64,000 nt of DNA from Callipepla californica brunnescens (lineage: Eukaryota; Chordata; Aves; Galliformes; Odontophoridae): contig JALIRH010000062.1 of the NCBI GenBank assembly GCA_023055505.1, positions 1,615,115 to 1,679,114 on the forward strand. The letters run 5' to 3'. The translations under genes were made by a program, and so were the position numbers. How positions within the stretch are numbered: the first letter of the stretch is position 1; each line of letters begins with the position of its first letter. Shown piece after piece: positions 50,696 through 63,069 of this stretch. The notes beneath the pieces were generated by a model that was given only the letters and a program-made list of their open reading frames with translations, did no database searches and was not told where the DNA came from.

Positions 50696-53019
50696 ATGAT
50701 AGACCTGTTGCAGCACTAAAGCTTTTCCTTCACTATTTCCAATTAGGTCAAACATTCTTTAGTAAGCAAAGATGCTGAAACCTGTGCTGATTTTCATACT
50801 GTTCCGAATATAGAGATAGAAGCTGATCTAGCAATTAAGAAAAATTCACTTAGCCCAGGACTGAACTCAGAAATACCTGAGGTTTTCCATATTCTTTTGT
50901 ACAAATTTCTTGCTGCTGACATAAATACAAAAGAAAAAAAAGTGATGGAAATCTTTTTCCAGCAAAACTTTTATATTCCTTCTTAATAGTTCATCATTAA
51001 AATTCCTAATTCAATATCTAAAAGAGACATCACATAGCTCTCATTTATTTCTTAGAAGAAAGGTTTAAGAAGTATTACAGAAGCAAAGATTAGAAATTAT
51101 AAAAATATTTTGGCTACTGTCTGGAATGGAACTTTAAGAGTGTTCTCTAAGTTATCAGCCAAAATTTAAAAATGTTGTCAATAGTTCAAAAAAAAAATGC
51201 TAAGAAGACACATTCAAAATGTATAAAGTTTGAATGTTTAAAATATGACTAACTATCCAAAGAGCAACCTCTTAGTGCAAGGAACTCTCACAAAATTGCA
51301 ATATCATCTGATCATTTTGTATACCAAAGTGGTGCATATGAAGAGCAAATCATTTGCTTTCAAGTTTGCAAGGACAGCAATGATCTGAAACTTCAAATCT
51401 GTTCAGATTGCACAGCATTTGAACTGTCAGCAATATAGCCACGTAAACTGCTTTCTTAATAGCCATCTGCTCTACACAAGCAGCTATACTGTGTTGGAAA
51501 GAACTGTCCCAACAAGTGTTTTTTGTAATGAGCAAAATGAATCAAAAACTTTTTGAGGATTGCGCTCAATCTAGAGCTGTTTCAAAATCCTCCAAAAATT
51601 CTGAGGAATGGTCCCAGCACTCTGTGACCCACAGAATCAGAATTAATCAGTTACTTTTCCTGCTGACAGATACCTGTAGTGCAGAAGTAGACATAATGCT
51701 ATATCTGTAGTCTGTCCTTCATTTTGCCCTTTCAAAATTATGTTTTGTAAATATGACAAAAAGTTTACAAGTTAAAACTATGCTGTGGTTCTTTAGTAAT
51801 GCTAGAAGTATTACAATCTAAAGCATACTATCTGCTTTTGTGCTCTCATTCAGATTCCTATTCGTAAGACCTAAACTGAGTCCTGTGATATTGTGATATT
51901 TTGGAAAGGTTATTCCTAATGATGACATTAAAAATAAACAAATAAATAAATAAAATTAGACAACATCTTATCCTTGTGAATATCTACCAAACATACAATG
52001 TGTTATTATTTACAGTACTGAGATAAAATATATTCACAAATGTTTCCAGTGAACACTTTTCAAATGTTTTATGTCATCTGAAACAAAGTAACGCTTTTAG
52101 GAGGGTACTTTTCCTTTTTGTATGTTTAGATACTTTTTGTTACAAGTGGCAAAACATCCTAGTTGACTGCTTGAACATGTTACATTAACTGTCAAATAAT
52201 TCCCAAATCTCGAAACTTCTGTTACTATAGTTCTGCAATGGGTCTGCATATAGAAGTTAATATATAAGTTACTTGGTTAACTCTCCTTCCTAACTGATCT
52301 AAAGTACAGCTGACATTTACTTGCATAAAGTAGGGGGTAGCTACAAGTTTTTTCAGTCACTTCTTTGTTGTTAATATCAGCAGAACAGTTTGCTCACTAA
52401 ACCTATTAACACTTCAGTTGTCCTTTTCAGGCAAAGATGTGCTGTACTTCCACCTGAGTTTTGCAACTATGTTCCACTGTCCTCAATGCCCAGGAGAAAA
52501 GTAATATCCTCTCAAATGGAGTATCCGTGTCAACTGGACATGGAAGTGCTTTGAGAGTTAATGTCTTGAGAGTTGAGATCCACTTCTCTGAGACCTTTGG
52601 CCCACTTACTTCCCAGGGGAATGGCTGCCAGTAAAATAACTTCAAATCAGGAATGACAAGGGAAATAGTTAACAGCAACTCTGTGAGAGAGTGATGGGCA
52701 GGTGTTATAAGTTAGCCTCACACTGGAGCACCACACAACTGTTCACTCACTCTCCATTTGTGAGATGCAGAATTAAGCAACAGTTAGAAAACTCATGGAC
52801 TGAAGTAAAGACAGCTTAACAGCAAAAGCAAAGTAAGGAATTCAATACAGTGAGGGTTATCAAAGCTGTTTTCCTTACAGTTCAAAATCATAGTGTCATA
52901 ACAGCTGTTATGAAGAAAATAAACTCCATCCCAGACAAACCTAGTACAAGACAGAAAAGCAAAGAGCCAGGGGTAAGGTAAATGAAGGGAAAAGCATAAT
53001 CAACAAAACAATAAGAAGA
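50696..53019. other. Single-copy DNA
   Basis: No repeat recognised with confidence; diverged CR1 may extend a little to the right of 50695. A short AAAT array lies near 51930-51953. A minus-strand 83-codon frame at 52427-52678 lies in a slightly GC-richer patch without recognisable features. Confidence 0.4.
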
Positions 53020-53860
53020 ATAAGATGGAATTCTGTAGGTACATTAATCTGAAGACAAAGGCCGAGGAGAATGTAACCCCTTTGATGAATGAGAAGGGAG
53101 AAGTAGCAACAAAAAATATGGAGACAGCTGAAGTTCTCAAAAAGTTCTTTACCTTAGTCTACACTGGCAGTCAGGCTTCCAATGTTTCTCAGGTCTATGA
53201 ACCTCCAGGCAAGGCTAGGGAAGAAAAAATCCCTCACAGCATACGTGAAGAACAAGTCTGAAACTACCTGATGGAGCTAAACATGTTCAAGTCTGTCTAT
53301 GGGATAGGTGATGAGCATTCCTGAAGGAACTGATCACTGTCCATCATATTAAAAAACACATGGTTGTCAGGTGAAGTTTGCTTCAATTTTTAAGAAGAGT
53401 AGAAAGGAAGACTCAGAGAACTACCAGCCAGTAAGCCTCACCTCCGTGCCTCAGCAGATCATGGAACAGATCCTTCTGAAAGCTATGTCAAGGAACAGGC
53501 AAGACACGGAGATGATCAGAGACAGTCAACACAGCTTCACCATTGTTACTAATACTATAGCCTTCTATGATGAAGTGACTGAATTCATTTCCTTTCAGTG
53601 GTTCCAACTGACAGGAAAAGAGGTAATAGGCACAAGTTGAAACATGAGATGTTTCCTTTGATGTCCAGTAAGCACATTTTTATTGTGCAGGTGATGGAGA
53701 AGTGTCATGGGTTATTCAGAGAGTTAGTTGAGCATCCATTCTTGCAGATTTTCTGGACACAGACTTGAGGAAATTTTCCAGGTCACCTTTCTTCTTCAGG
53801 AGGGTTCAACAGATGAGCTCCAAAGGCTCCCTACAATCTCAACTATGATTCTGATATTCC
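53020..53860 (+). mobile_element. CR1 LINE with internal deletion
   Basis: The 5' part encodes the region before and at the start of RT: 'VTPLMNEKGEVATKNMETAE', then '[20 protein letters not shown]', '[20 protein letters not shown]' and 'IRDSQHSF' (53371-53560). After 'TIAFYDEVT' the sequence jumps near 53585-53600 to the 3' part ('ctgacaggaaaagaggtaataggcacaagttgaaacatgaga', then 'gtgatggagaagtgtcatgggttattcagagag'), omitting the rest of RT including motifs A and C. It ends with 'gagctccaaaggctccctacaatctcaactatgattctga', a diverged CR1 3' terminus. Subfamily as at 36.5 kb. Confidence 0.9.
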
Positions 53861-54384
53861 GCCATGCAGAAGTAAAGCCAGATGAAATTTTAAAATAAAT
53901 TGTCAATACATTCTTTTCCAAATCTGCCGTTAATAAAAATGAAAAAGTACTCTGGATACGACCTATGTTAAGAATTAGTTGTTGATACATTCTTTCCAGT
54001 TTTGGAATCAGAAATGACAAAGCTTTTCATTTCAAATAATGAAATGACTCCTAGTATCTTTCAAAATCTGATAGCCTTCAGATGCATTAGTTCTGAAGTA
54101 ACGTCGTCAGAAAAATTTTAGAATTTTTTTAAAAAGTTTTTTTTTATTTATCTAGTTTATTATACTTTTTTTGAATCCTGTTTATTCTGTATTTCATGTC
54201 ATTAAAAACACGCTTTTTACACAGTTCATGATAAGAACATTTATAGCATTTTTTATCTGTCCCTCACAATCAGCTTTCATTATCAACTATTGGATTACCT
54301 AATAGGAAATAATTTTTCCATTCATCTTTCCATTGTGGCCCAAAAGCTAAAAATAAGAGAGACCAATTATGATTAATACTGACA
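53861..54384. other. Single-copy AT-rich DNA
   Basis: No gene or repeat recognised. Confidence 0.4.
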
Positions 54385-54925
54385 TCAGCTCTGGGGGAAC
54401 AGCCATCTGTGGGGGACCTGTCCTGGAGGAGTCCTTCCACAAAGGATAGACCCCATGGTATGGATCAGTTAAGTTCTTTCTGAACTGCAGCCTGTGGGAA
54501 GCCCATGAAGGACCAGATCAGGAAGAACTGCGTTAGGGTGTGTGTGCCCCATGCTGGCACAGGCGCAGAGAGTGGCCATGAAAGAGCAGAAGATATGAAC
54601 TGTTATGGACTGACTGCAGACTCCATTCCTTGTTCCCCTGCACCAACCAACGGAAGACAGGAGAGGAAGGGGGGGGGGGGGGGGGGGGGGGGGTGGAATA
54701 GAAGAAAGTAGACGTAGGGAATATGTTTCTAGTTTGATTTCAGTTTTCACTTCTCCAGTCTGCTGTAAATTCACAATATATCTCCCTTGTGCTGTATCTG
54801 TTTTGCCCATTATGGTAATTAGTGATCTTCCTGTCATCATTTCAATCCACAAGCTGTTTGTTTTATTTTCTCCCAGTGAGGAGGAGTGGGAAAGTAGCGC
54901 AGTAGTGCTGAGTTATATCACCACA
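54385..54925 (+). mobile_element. ERV LTR, family D, 5'-incomplete
   Basis: The stretch has the recurrent 'gaactgcagcctgtgggaag...catgaagga' units, 'gttatggactgactgcagactccattccttgttcccctgcacc', 'ttttgcccattatggtaattagtgatc', 'ttttctcccagtgaggaggagtgg' and the terminal CACCACA. From memory these match a widespread avian LTR whose ends are long inverted repeats. The TG-start side with its inverted end is not found here, and I see no target duplication (the right flank is TTTTC). Confidence in the LTR assignment is moderate; the boundaries, especially the left, are approximate. Confidence 0.65.
54669..54693 (+). repeat. Poly-G (25)
   Basis: Twenty-five consecutive G residues inside LTR D, where related copies carry a G/A-rich segment. 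Such a run can fold as a G-quadruplex and is a known sequencing and assembly weak point. Confidence 0.9.
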
Positions 54926-57520
54926 TTTTCATACTTTTGTTTCTGAATTTCTAAGTGTTTACTTGGTGAACTGATCAGACCTCCACTAAGGTAAGTTACA
55001 CTACTAATTGTATGCTAAATTATGGGGAAAAAAATAAAATGTAGTTACTATTTTCCATCTTGTTCACAATAAACGTAACAGCCTACTGTACAGCATTTTA
55101 GTGTAATCAGTCATGGACGCCAGAGTTAATGTAATATACAAAAGCTATTGTGTCTGGGTATACACAAGCTTCACATTCATTCATAATGTACCAAAGTTTA
55201 GATGTATGGAAATATATTTAGACATGGATATTTCAATATTGATCATATATTCCTCTGATTAACTTGTCATATCTGTGTTCTGCCTGTACAACTAAACCTA
55301 AGTATAACCAGCTGGACAAGTTAATATTGCCTAGTTCTGGAATCTTTCTACTTGTCTATTTAAAGAGTAAAAAAAAAAAAAAAAAAAGTTAAGCTATTCT
55401 TTTCTTTTTAGATTTATTGTGCTATCACAAAAATACTGCAAGACTACTAGCCTCTTTAAATCTTCCCATGATTGTGTGAAACATTGATTAAGAGACTAAA
55501 ATCTGAATTTTATCACTAATTTCTGACCAGCTGAGCTGCCTGCTTTGGGCCCTCATATATAATTCTAGCCTTCAGAGACAATCCTCGGAGAACAGAAAAT
55601 GCCACATCTGTGATGGAGACAGATCCCTTACTTTAATATTCTAAATTCAGATTGTATTCATACCAACAGTATTAGTTATGAAAATTTATTTGCTTCTTTT
55701 GAATAAAGAATTTTAATGAACAACTGCAGCCTTTTAAGAACATTATATTTTAATTCTGCTATTTTAAAAAGAATCTAGCCTAATTCTTATTAATATATAT
55801 CAATGATGTATTAATATAATTCTGAATAAATTGAATAAGCAAGAGAAAAATCAGAAAATTAAATTTTCAATTTCCCACATTGTTATAATCATCTATTTAC
55901 ATACCAAAATAATTTATTATCATTAGTCATTGCTTTTATACTGATTTAATTACTTGTGTTCATTCATTAGTATAAACAGATCACTGACACCACTGGATCA
56001 ATTTTGTCTGGACTACAGACAAAACTGGTCCTTTTTTATCAAAACCATGAAAAAACATACTTGAAAACCAATGTAATCGTAATAATGGATTGCTTTGGCA
56101 AGCTTTCAATCCAAATCCATTCCACAAAACAAGAAGTTTTCTACCTGAATTTAGAAGAACATATAAAATTACACAAAACCTGACTTCACTTCTTAAATAA
56201 CTTATGATACTTAGAACACTGGAATGATTTATTATAAAACTACTGATTCAACAGAAACCCCAGAATGATCTTGCATATAAGGAGTGTTTAGAGCAGTAAA
56301 AAGCAGCATACTCTAAAAGCTTTTGTGATATATACTGAAGTTGCAGCCCTTAACTTTAGTCAAACTTGAATATTAAATTTCATGAGCTAGACATTTTCAG
56401 ACAGCATCCATTATATCAAAACATGATTAATGTATAAGGCAAATGAAATGCAATTATTTTTTATGAAAGACCAAGTATAGTTAATTATATATAAGAAGAG
56501 GGTGGTTTATTTGTAACCACACTTTGAAGCCTTAAACAACTTCTTCAGAAGTCACTCGGAAGATTAGAACTATTCAAAACATTCAGACTGACACAGTCGC
56601 TCTTAAAATGCAGTAGGAAAGGTGATTTTATGACACGATATTTTTTAAGTAACACTACAGCGGAAAATTAACCCAGAAGGTGACTCTGTTGCTGGATTTC
56701 ACTCAGTCCTAGGGTAGTCAAAAATGTCAATTACATAGCACTAAAAATCGTTCCATCCCTCTGTTCTTTCAGCTTCTATTTTATATTTCAAGAGGCTACT
56801 CTTCAATGCTTATTTCAATTATTTTAACTAACCTAAGTGATTTCATAAGTGGTGCCAAAACTAAATTACCAACATGCATAGAAAAAAAATATTTCACCAC
56901 TGCATTAAGTCTACAGGGGTACTTACTCATTTCTGTCCAAGCACTCTGTCATAAAAACTAGAAGTTGGAACAAGAATCTTCATGCACATACATATATATA
57001 TGTATGTATATCTCTACATAATTCCATTCTATTTTCCACTGCTCAGTTTTTTTAATCTTCTCCTGATAATTCCTTGATATTTCAGATATGGAACAAATGA
57101 GAACTTTGTTATTAACAAATATATCATGGATGCAAAGTCAAATTAATACCTAGGGAAATAACACTACTACATTCTCAGCTTTCAAAACCTTGGTCATCAC
57201 TCATACTAGCCCCAAAAGAATTACATTAGACGCTATTACCTGTATGCTTGCATTACAATGGGAACTAGAGTTGAAGACAGGATCACAGATTTTTCCAAGA
57301 TTTTCTTAAATAAACTTAAATAAAAATAAAATAATATATAGTTAACTGTATTATATTCAACACACTTTAAGAATTTTTCAGGGAATGTTCTTACATCCTA
57401 AAAGACAAAATCTCAGACACTTGGCAGAACTGCCACAGTTTTCACTACAAATTATCTTTCTGCCTTGCAGCAATTTAAACCTGAAGATGACATCTAATTC
57501 AGAGGTATCCCCTTTTAAAT
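54926..57520. other. Single-copy AT-rich DNA
   Basis: No gene recognised. A poly-A lies near 55370-55387 and a small palindrome 'catacatatatatatgtatg' near 56988-57007. Confidence 0.4.
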
Positions 57521-57595
57521 CATATCCCCTCTTTACAGATGAAAGCACTGAAGCACGGGAAGAAGAAAATGGTCCCAAACTGTCCAGTAAATATT
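57521..57595 (+). mobile_element. Possible MIR SINE fragment
   Basis: 'atcccctctttacagatgaaagcactgaagcacgggaag...tcccaaactgtccagtaa' follows the order of the MIR core ('cccattttacagatgaggaaactgaggc', then 'gcccaaggtcacacagct...agtaa'). MIRs are ancient amniote SINEs present at low copy in birds. The match is short and has mismatches. The same bases could also be read as a splice acceptor and exon start, but no frame supports that. Confidence 0.45.
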
Positions 57596-57700
57596 TCTCC
57601 CATATCCCAAACATTCTTCTGTTGATAATGTAACATAAAATACATTACTTTCTCCACAGTCAGACAGACAATCTTTGATATGCCCAAGACAGCGGCTTAC

Positions 57701-58253
57701 TGTCAATGGTTTAAGGACTGGTTAGGCCCAGTTCCATGATGACTGGTGTGGGGAAACCACGGACCCACGCCCCAGGAAAGGGGAAGGGGGAAAGGGAAAA
57801 CGGAGATGGGCCCAAAAATAAAACAGCGGCAACAATCTGAGGAGGAAAACTAATTTACTAAATAAGATATCGGAAAGCAAAATAACACAATATAATATAA
57901 CAAATTGAAATTAAAACTAATAAATCAAGTAAAATGAGAGAGTGCCTGAAAAACTGAAGGCCTTACACTAAACACTGAAGGTGAGACAGCAGCGAGCACC
58001 TGCTGCTGGGTTGATCCAAAAGAAAAGAGTGTCTCGTGACACACAAACAGTTTTTATCTTTCCCTCTGAACAAAATAACATAAAAATACAAAGCAATGCA
58101 AAGTCCTCTGGGTAATGTAGTTCTTCTCTTCCTAGACAGGTATACCAATAACTATCGATGATCCATGGAGCTGGAGCATAATCTTCAACTCTCAATGCAC
58201 TACATGATGTTATGATGTGGAATACCAATAACACAAATCATAAAACCATGACA
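57701..58253 (-). mobile_element. LTR family B copy 4 (553 bp), rearranged flank
   Basis: Its plus-strand ends are TGTCAATGG and CCATGACA, so on the minus strand it starts TGTCATGGTTTT like copies 1 and 2. It contains the antisense family blocks 'caatgcactacatgatgttatgatgtgg', 'aaggccttacactaa' and 'ccacggacccacgccccagg'. The left flank (CTTAC) and right flank (ATGGG) do not match, so there is no target duplication. CR1 sequence begins directly at 58254 but is absent on the left. It is solo, with no ERV genes. Confidence 0.92.
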
Positions 58254-58495
58254 ATGGGGTTATTGTGGCCAAAGTGGACCCAGCACTTGGCCTTATTGAA
58301 CCTCATCCCATTGACCTCAGCCCAGCTATCCTGTCTTTCCAGATGCCCCTGAAGGGCTTCAATACCCTCAGGCAGATCAACACATCCTCCCAACTTGATG
58401 TCACCTACAAAATTACTGAGGGTACACTTAATCCCCTGGTCTAGGTCATCAATAAAGATATTAAACAAGATGGGCCCCAATACCAATCCCTGATG
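58254..58495 (-). mobile_element. CR1 LINE internal fragment
   Basis: The antisense ORF2 segment 'gttattgtggccaaagtggacccagcacttggccttattgaacctcatccc' through 'aaaattactgagggtacacttaatcccctggtctaggtcatcaataaagatattaaacaagatgggccccaa'. The minus-strand peptide includes [19 protein letters not shown] and, further on, [10 protein letters not shown], where the RT motif C FADD has become FVGD. The 3' half of the element, expected to the left, is replaced by LTR copy 4 and single-copy DNA. Confidence 0.9.
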
Positions 58496-59907
58496 TTTCA
58501 GAATTTGCAATATCAGGATCATACAGACTGACAAAGAAGTATTTAGTAAGGTAAAAATATCTGTGCCATACTGAGACAAATTCTCAGTAGTCTGAAACAA
58601 CAGATCTGATTCTCACCAAACCTTCTTAAAATGACTGACAAGTCAAGTAAAGCTATGCTTTTCAACCTAGAACTTACATAGCTGAAATCATTATGTGTGT
58701 TTTGGAAAAAGAGTCAGACAGCAATAAAACTCTGAATCTAAGAGTGCTTGTATACCCACCTAACTTAACGTAGCATAATTGAAAAGTAAAATGTTACTGC
58801 AAGATTGGGACCTCTGCAATAAAATTTATGCCTAAAGCAAAAGTCAAAGGGTTTAAAACATACCAATCTTAAAAAAAGCCTTACAGACCACAATGATGCT
58901 GTTTCAGCAATAGAAAAAACAATTCAAATTTTCAAATCAGGTTTTGATTTGGTAAGCATTTCCTTATTTGCCTCTACAAGTAAGACAACTACAAATCTTC
59001 GTAATTTACTTTTTTACCTACCTTGCTTTCTCACATGTGCTTTAGAAATATGAAGTATAACAACCCAAAAGTTAAAAACATACTTCAGCTTTTCAGAGAT
59101 TAAACATCTTCACTTACACAACTTCTTCACAAATAATAGCAAATAAGTTGTTTTGAGTTCCAATGCCCCATCAATTAATAGCTAATATATTTAAGTGCTT
59201 ATGATACATTTCTTCTCACAATATTCATTTTTAGAAGTATCTACTTAATATATTTTCTTTAGAATGCTGTGTTAATCTAGTCCAATTAGGGCATAGCTAA
59301 CTGAATGTGAATGAGATCCACTTAAAATAATAGGCCTAAATGTGTACAGAATAGCAGTTTTTTGCAAATTTATATGTTTCCGTAATGCCTAGTACAATAA
59401 CTTTAGGTATGTATAATCAGTACTTAAAATGTTAATAATAATAGCAATAATATTACTACATGGAACATATTTTGTGTTCTTGGTAGGTTTAGATAGCAGT
59501 TTCCATAAAAGGGGAGAGCAAAATGAAATGAAATTTTGTTCAGTTATGTATCCCCTTTATGACAGAGGAACAGTGCACTAAAGAGTTATCAGGTCTCCTA
59601 AAAGAAACAAAGTTTTCTGCTGAACGAAGTAATTATCACAACCAAAAGTAAGTCTCATTTAGAATTATAGCTGAGCTTAAAAAGTACAGTTTGGAAGATC
59701 AGGAAAAAAAAAAAAAACGGATTTAATTAAGCAAAAGTTTTGAAGAAATGTTACTGGAAGGAAATTTGAATTATTATTATTTAAATAATTTATATTAATT
59801 TATATTTCAGTGTACTATACAGCAGAAACATTGACCAAGATTTAGAATGTGTCAAAAAAAAAAAAAAGTAAAAAATAAATTTGTTGAAGTATGAATTCAA
59901 AACTGTG
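58496..59907. other. Single-copy AT-rich DNA
   Basis: No repeat or gene recognised beyond short poly-A runs near 59704-59717 and 59855-59868. Confidence 0.4.
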
Positions 59908-60323
59908 TGACAGATGGCAGCTGAGGGACAGCCTGATAAAATGGCATCTGACATGGAAGTGCATATGAATCAGAGGTGTGCCACTGGATTTCTCCAGGTG
60001 AAATAAAATTGCATACATTGACATTCAGTGATGCTTGTTGAATGTTCATGGAGACCAAACAGTACAAGTGAGCACCATGAGGTGCTGGATGGTGAGTTTC
60101 AGCAGCGGTGACAATGGGTCACCTTTGTTGCTGCAGATTTTTATGTGTATCATGTGTGATCTTGTTCATGAGTGGTGAAAATGCATAGCTAAAGGTGGTG
60201 ATTATGTTGAGAACTAGCATTTTCTAGATGTTTTCTGAGAATGTGCTCTATCAAATTATGATATTGTGTTCCTTGTTGTTCCCTCAGAAATAAAGAGGCG
60301 TTATTTCTAAAGCAAGCTACATA
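59908..60323 (+). mobile_element. Mariner (Tc1/mariner) element, internally deleted
   Basis: Read with frame shifts, the sequence gives the transposase N-terminus (MAAEGQPDKMASDMEVHMNQ near 59914-59972, then 'gaatgttcatggagaccaaacagt' for Asn-Val-(Tyr/His)-Gly-Asp-Gln-Thr and '...tttcagcagcggtgac', the DNA-binding region). It then passes directly to the extreme C-terminus ('aaaatgcatagctaaaggtggtgattatgttgag', an Ala-(Lys/Asn)-Gly-Gly-Asp-Tyr-Val-Glu-type end). The catalytic DDD core is missing. The right end 'gaaataaagaggcgttatttctaaagc' is the reverse complement, with mismatches, of the left end of the copy at 63535, as expected of terminal inverted repeats. It is non-autonomous and old. 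The left terminal repeat is not found. Confidence 0.75.
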
Positions 60324-63069
60324 AATGTAAAAACTATTGTTATTAAATCTGAGAAAAATTATTTTTTTTCAAGAGCACAAAACCAAACAATTCACAAAGA
60401 TAATTTGATTCTAATCCTCTTAATATATCTAGCGCAAAATGTGACTATCCCCACAGCACAGTAACTGCATTCCACGTATATTTGTTGTCCATGTGGTTTA
60501 GCAACTACAGTCCAGGCAGTGGTATCATGTCCTCAGAAGAAGAGGTTGAAAATGAAAATATGCCTTGTAATTCCTGTCTGATTTTCAGTTCTGCTGTACT
60601 GTGTTTCAAACATTTATGTTAATTTTACCGATTACGTCCTTCACTTCTTCTCATAATTCAGTTAAAATATGCAAGTAAAACAGTTCCGATAAAATAATTA
60701 CAGAATTAGCAATTAAACTAGGCATAGTTAGTGTAGATTATCATGATGCAAAAATGCTGCTGTTTAAGACCACCACAGCATCAGTCCAAAAAAACCCAAT
60801 GAGCAATGGAATGACCTACTGAGCAATGGAAGGAACAGTGTATATTATCACGGAAATTCCTTGGCAAAATAAGTCAAGGTAAGAATAAATTTGTTTTCTG
60901 TTTGTTTGTTTTGGTTTTGTTTAGTCTTAAAATGGATATATATATTTTTTAAACTGAAATGTTATACAGACAAGAACATTCCTAATGCCTTCCATGAGAA
61001 CAAATCAGGATAAGCCCTGTCATACACTTCTGGAGCTCATTTACAGAACATGCAAACCCATTCTCATTGACAGACTGCAACTGCTCCCTAATATCAGCTA
61101 CCAAAAAATACACCAAAAACTAACAGAAGAGTTACTTGTAGAAGTAAGTGTTGCAACCTTGTCAACAGCAGTTCTAAAGTCCAGAAGTCATGCTGATGAT
61201 GCCCTTTTTCTTGAAGAAACCAAAATCACAAATATCAGATAAAACTGTATTAAAGATATACTTTGTTCCATTATTAAGAAATGGAGCAGTAAATAGTTTT
61301 GGATACAGGTAGAATCATAATACAGACGTCAAATTTAGAATCACATAATTTCCCCCAGGACCTCCTTCAGTTAGTTTATAAACCAATGCACAAAGGGCAG
61401 AAATGAGTCTGTGTGGCTAGCTGCATAGCCTTAACTTCCTGGTCCTTATGTTTCCAATCTAAGTAATCTTATTTTCTAGAATACATTAAAAAAAATTCTC
61501 AAATAGAACTTATAAACATCACTTTTACTTAAATTTAGAGTTAACTTCAAAATGTCTTTCTCTTCTGGCTGTCCATGGACCAGCTCTTCCTTTCCTATTA
61601 CAACAGCATCCCCAGGCAATACTTTCACTTATTTTTTCTCTCTCTTAATAGAATTTTAGGTTTATTTTTCTCAGGGATGTGATTTATGGCTGACATACAG
61701 CTGTTTTGCTGCTATGGCTCTTCTCATTTATCCACTTAAGTTTCCTTAAATCACTTTTAAACTGTAATTTCCTCCCTAATTTATACCCAATTTTGTTTGA
61801 GAACAAGATGTTTTAGGAATGATAATGAGAGATGGAGGGCTCAAAATGTAGGTCTCAAGATCAAAGTGATCTGTAATCAGCACAGGCCACTGAAGATTTT
61901 TTTTTGTATTTTTAATGAACTACAGAACATAATCTGAGAGTCTCTATCAGATTTCAGATGGGCAGATATCTATAGTATAACTTTACAGAAAACAGCATTA
62001 TACTTGTTTAACCCTGGTAGCAGAGAGATCAGTTATAGAAGAGGTACAGGAAATAGTTTCCGAAGCAAGCAGATAATACTCTTTCAGAGCAGAATAAAAC
62101 CATCCTTTTACGTTATTGAATTATTTTTTACATTATTGTACCACCTTTTTACATTATTATTTATCATCTAGAGAATCTGTAGCAAATCTTATTTTTTACA
62201 GAATATTACATTTATTAACAACCACTAAATATCACAACATTTCATTGGGTTTTATGTGAAAATATATTAAAATTGCAGTGCATACTTAATTATAATGCTT
62301 AAGATATCCACATACGCTGCACTTCTTTTTGTGCTTATACAGCAATCTTTCTCAGTTAATTAATTGATTGCTCATTACAGTAGCAGAAGAAAAGAAAGAC
62401 CACAAAGAGCAGTAGTCATGCCTCAGGAAAGCGTATGTCTTCTTACACTTCATGCTTATGAGTTAAATTAAACATAGTGTGGGGACTGTTGTGACATCCT
62501 TTATACATGAAATTATTTATTCTACCATTAAAAAACTGAGAAAAAAGTCAAAATCCTCATTAATATGCAAGATATTTGACATGTAAAGAACACACTGGAT
62601 CAGTAATGGGAGGACACTAGATAAAATGTATCTAGTAATTTCAAGTTTTCTATTATTATTCAATGCTACTTTGCAAGTGAAAACATTTATTTAAAGACTC
62701 CAGGTCCAGAACACCACCTGAACAATCATTTGATGTATTCAAATAATTCCAGGTGAATAGGCTGTTTTTAAATAGTACAAGTACATATACTTCTAAAAAA
62801 ATAATGTTACTGTCTATTTAAAAATAATAGAAGTTTATAAACATTAAAATAAGCCTTAAAGCTAAGTGGTCATGACCATTTAATTCTGTTAAACATGAGG
62901 TCAAACAGGAATTTCACTGTGAAATTTCTTCTCTTTCAATAGGTCTTAGAGAAAACTTTTCTGTATTAATCAATTTATGATATATTACCAGAAGTGCTGG
63001 CAAAGAATGGCTAAATATACAAAACAGGTCAGGATGATACGGCAGAGTACTGGAACTTTATTCCAAAAA
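60324..63069. other. Single-copy AT-rich DNA, one weak exon candidate
   Basis: The only item of note is 60970-61143 on the plus strand: 174 bases open in frame (58 codons), preceded by AG (ttatacag) and followed by a strong donor GTAAGT (61144-61149). The peptide includes LELIYRTCKPILIDRLQLLP. The polypyrimidine tract is poor and the peptide unrecognised, so I do not call an exon. A T/G-rich patch lies near 60895-60925. Confidence 0.35.

Noticed and set aside
50244..50696. 150-codon plus-strand frame, the longest in the window
   Set aside because: Antisense reading of a minus-strand CR1.
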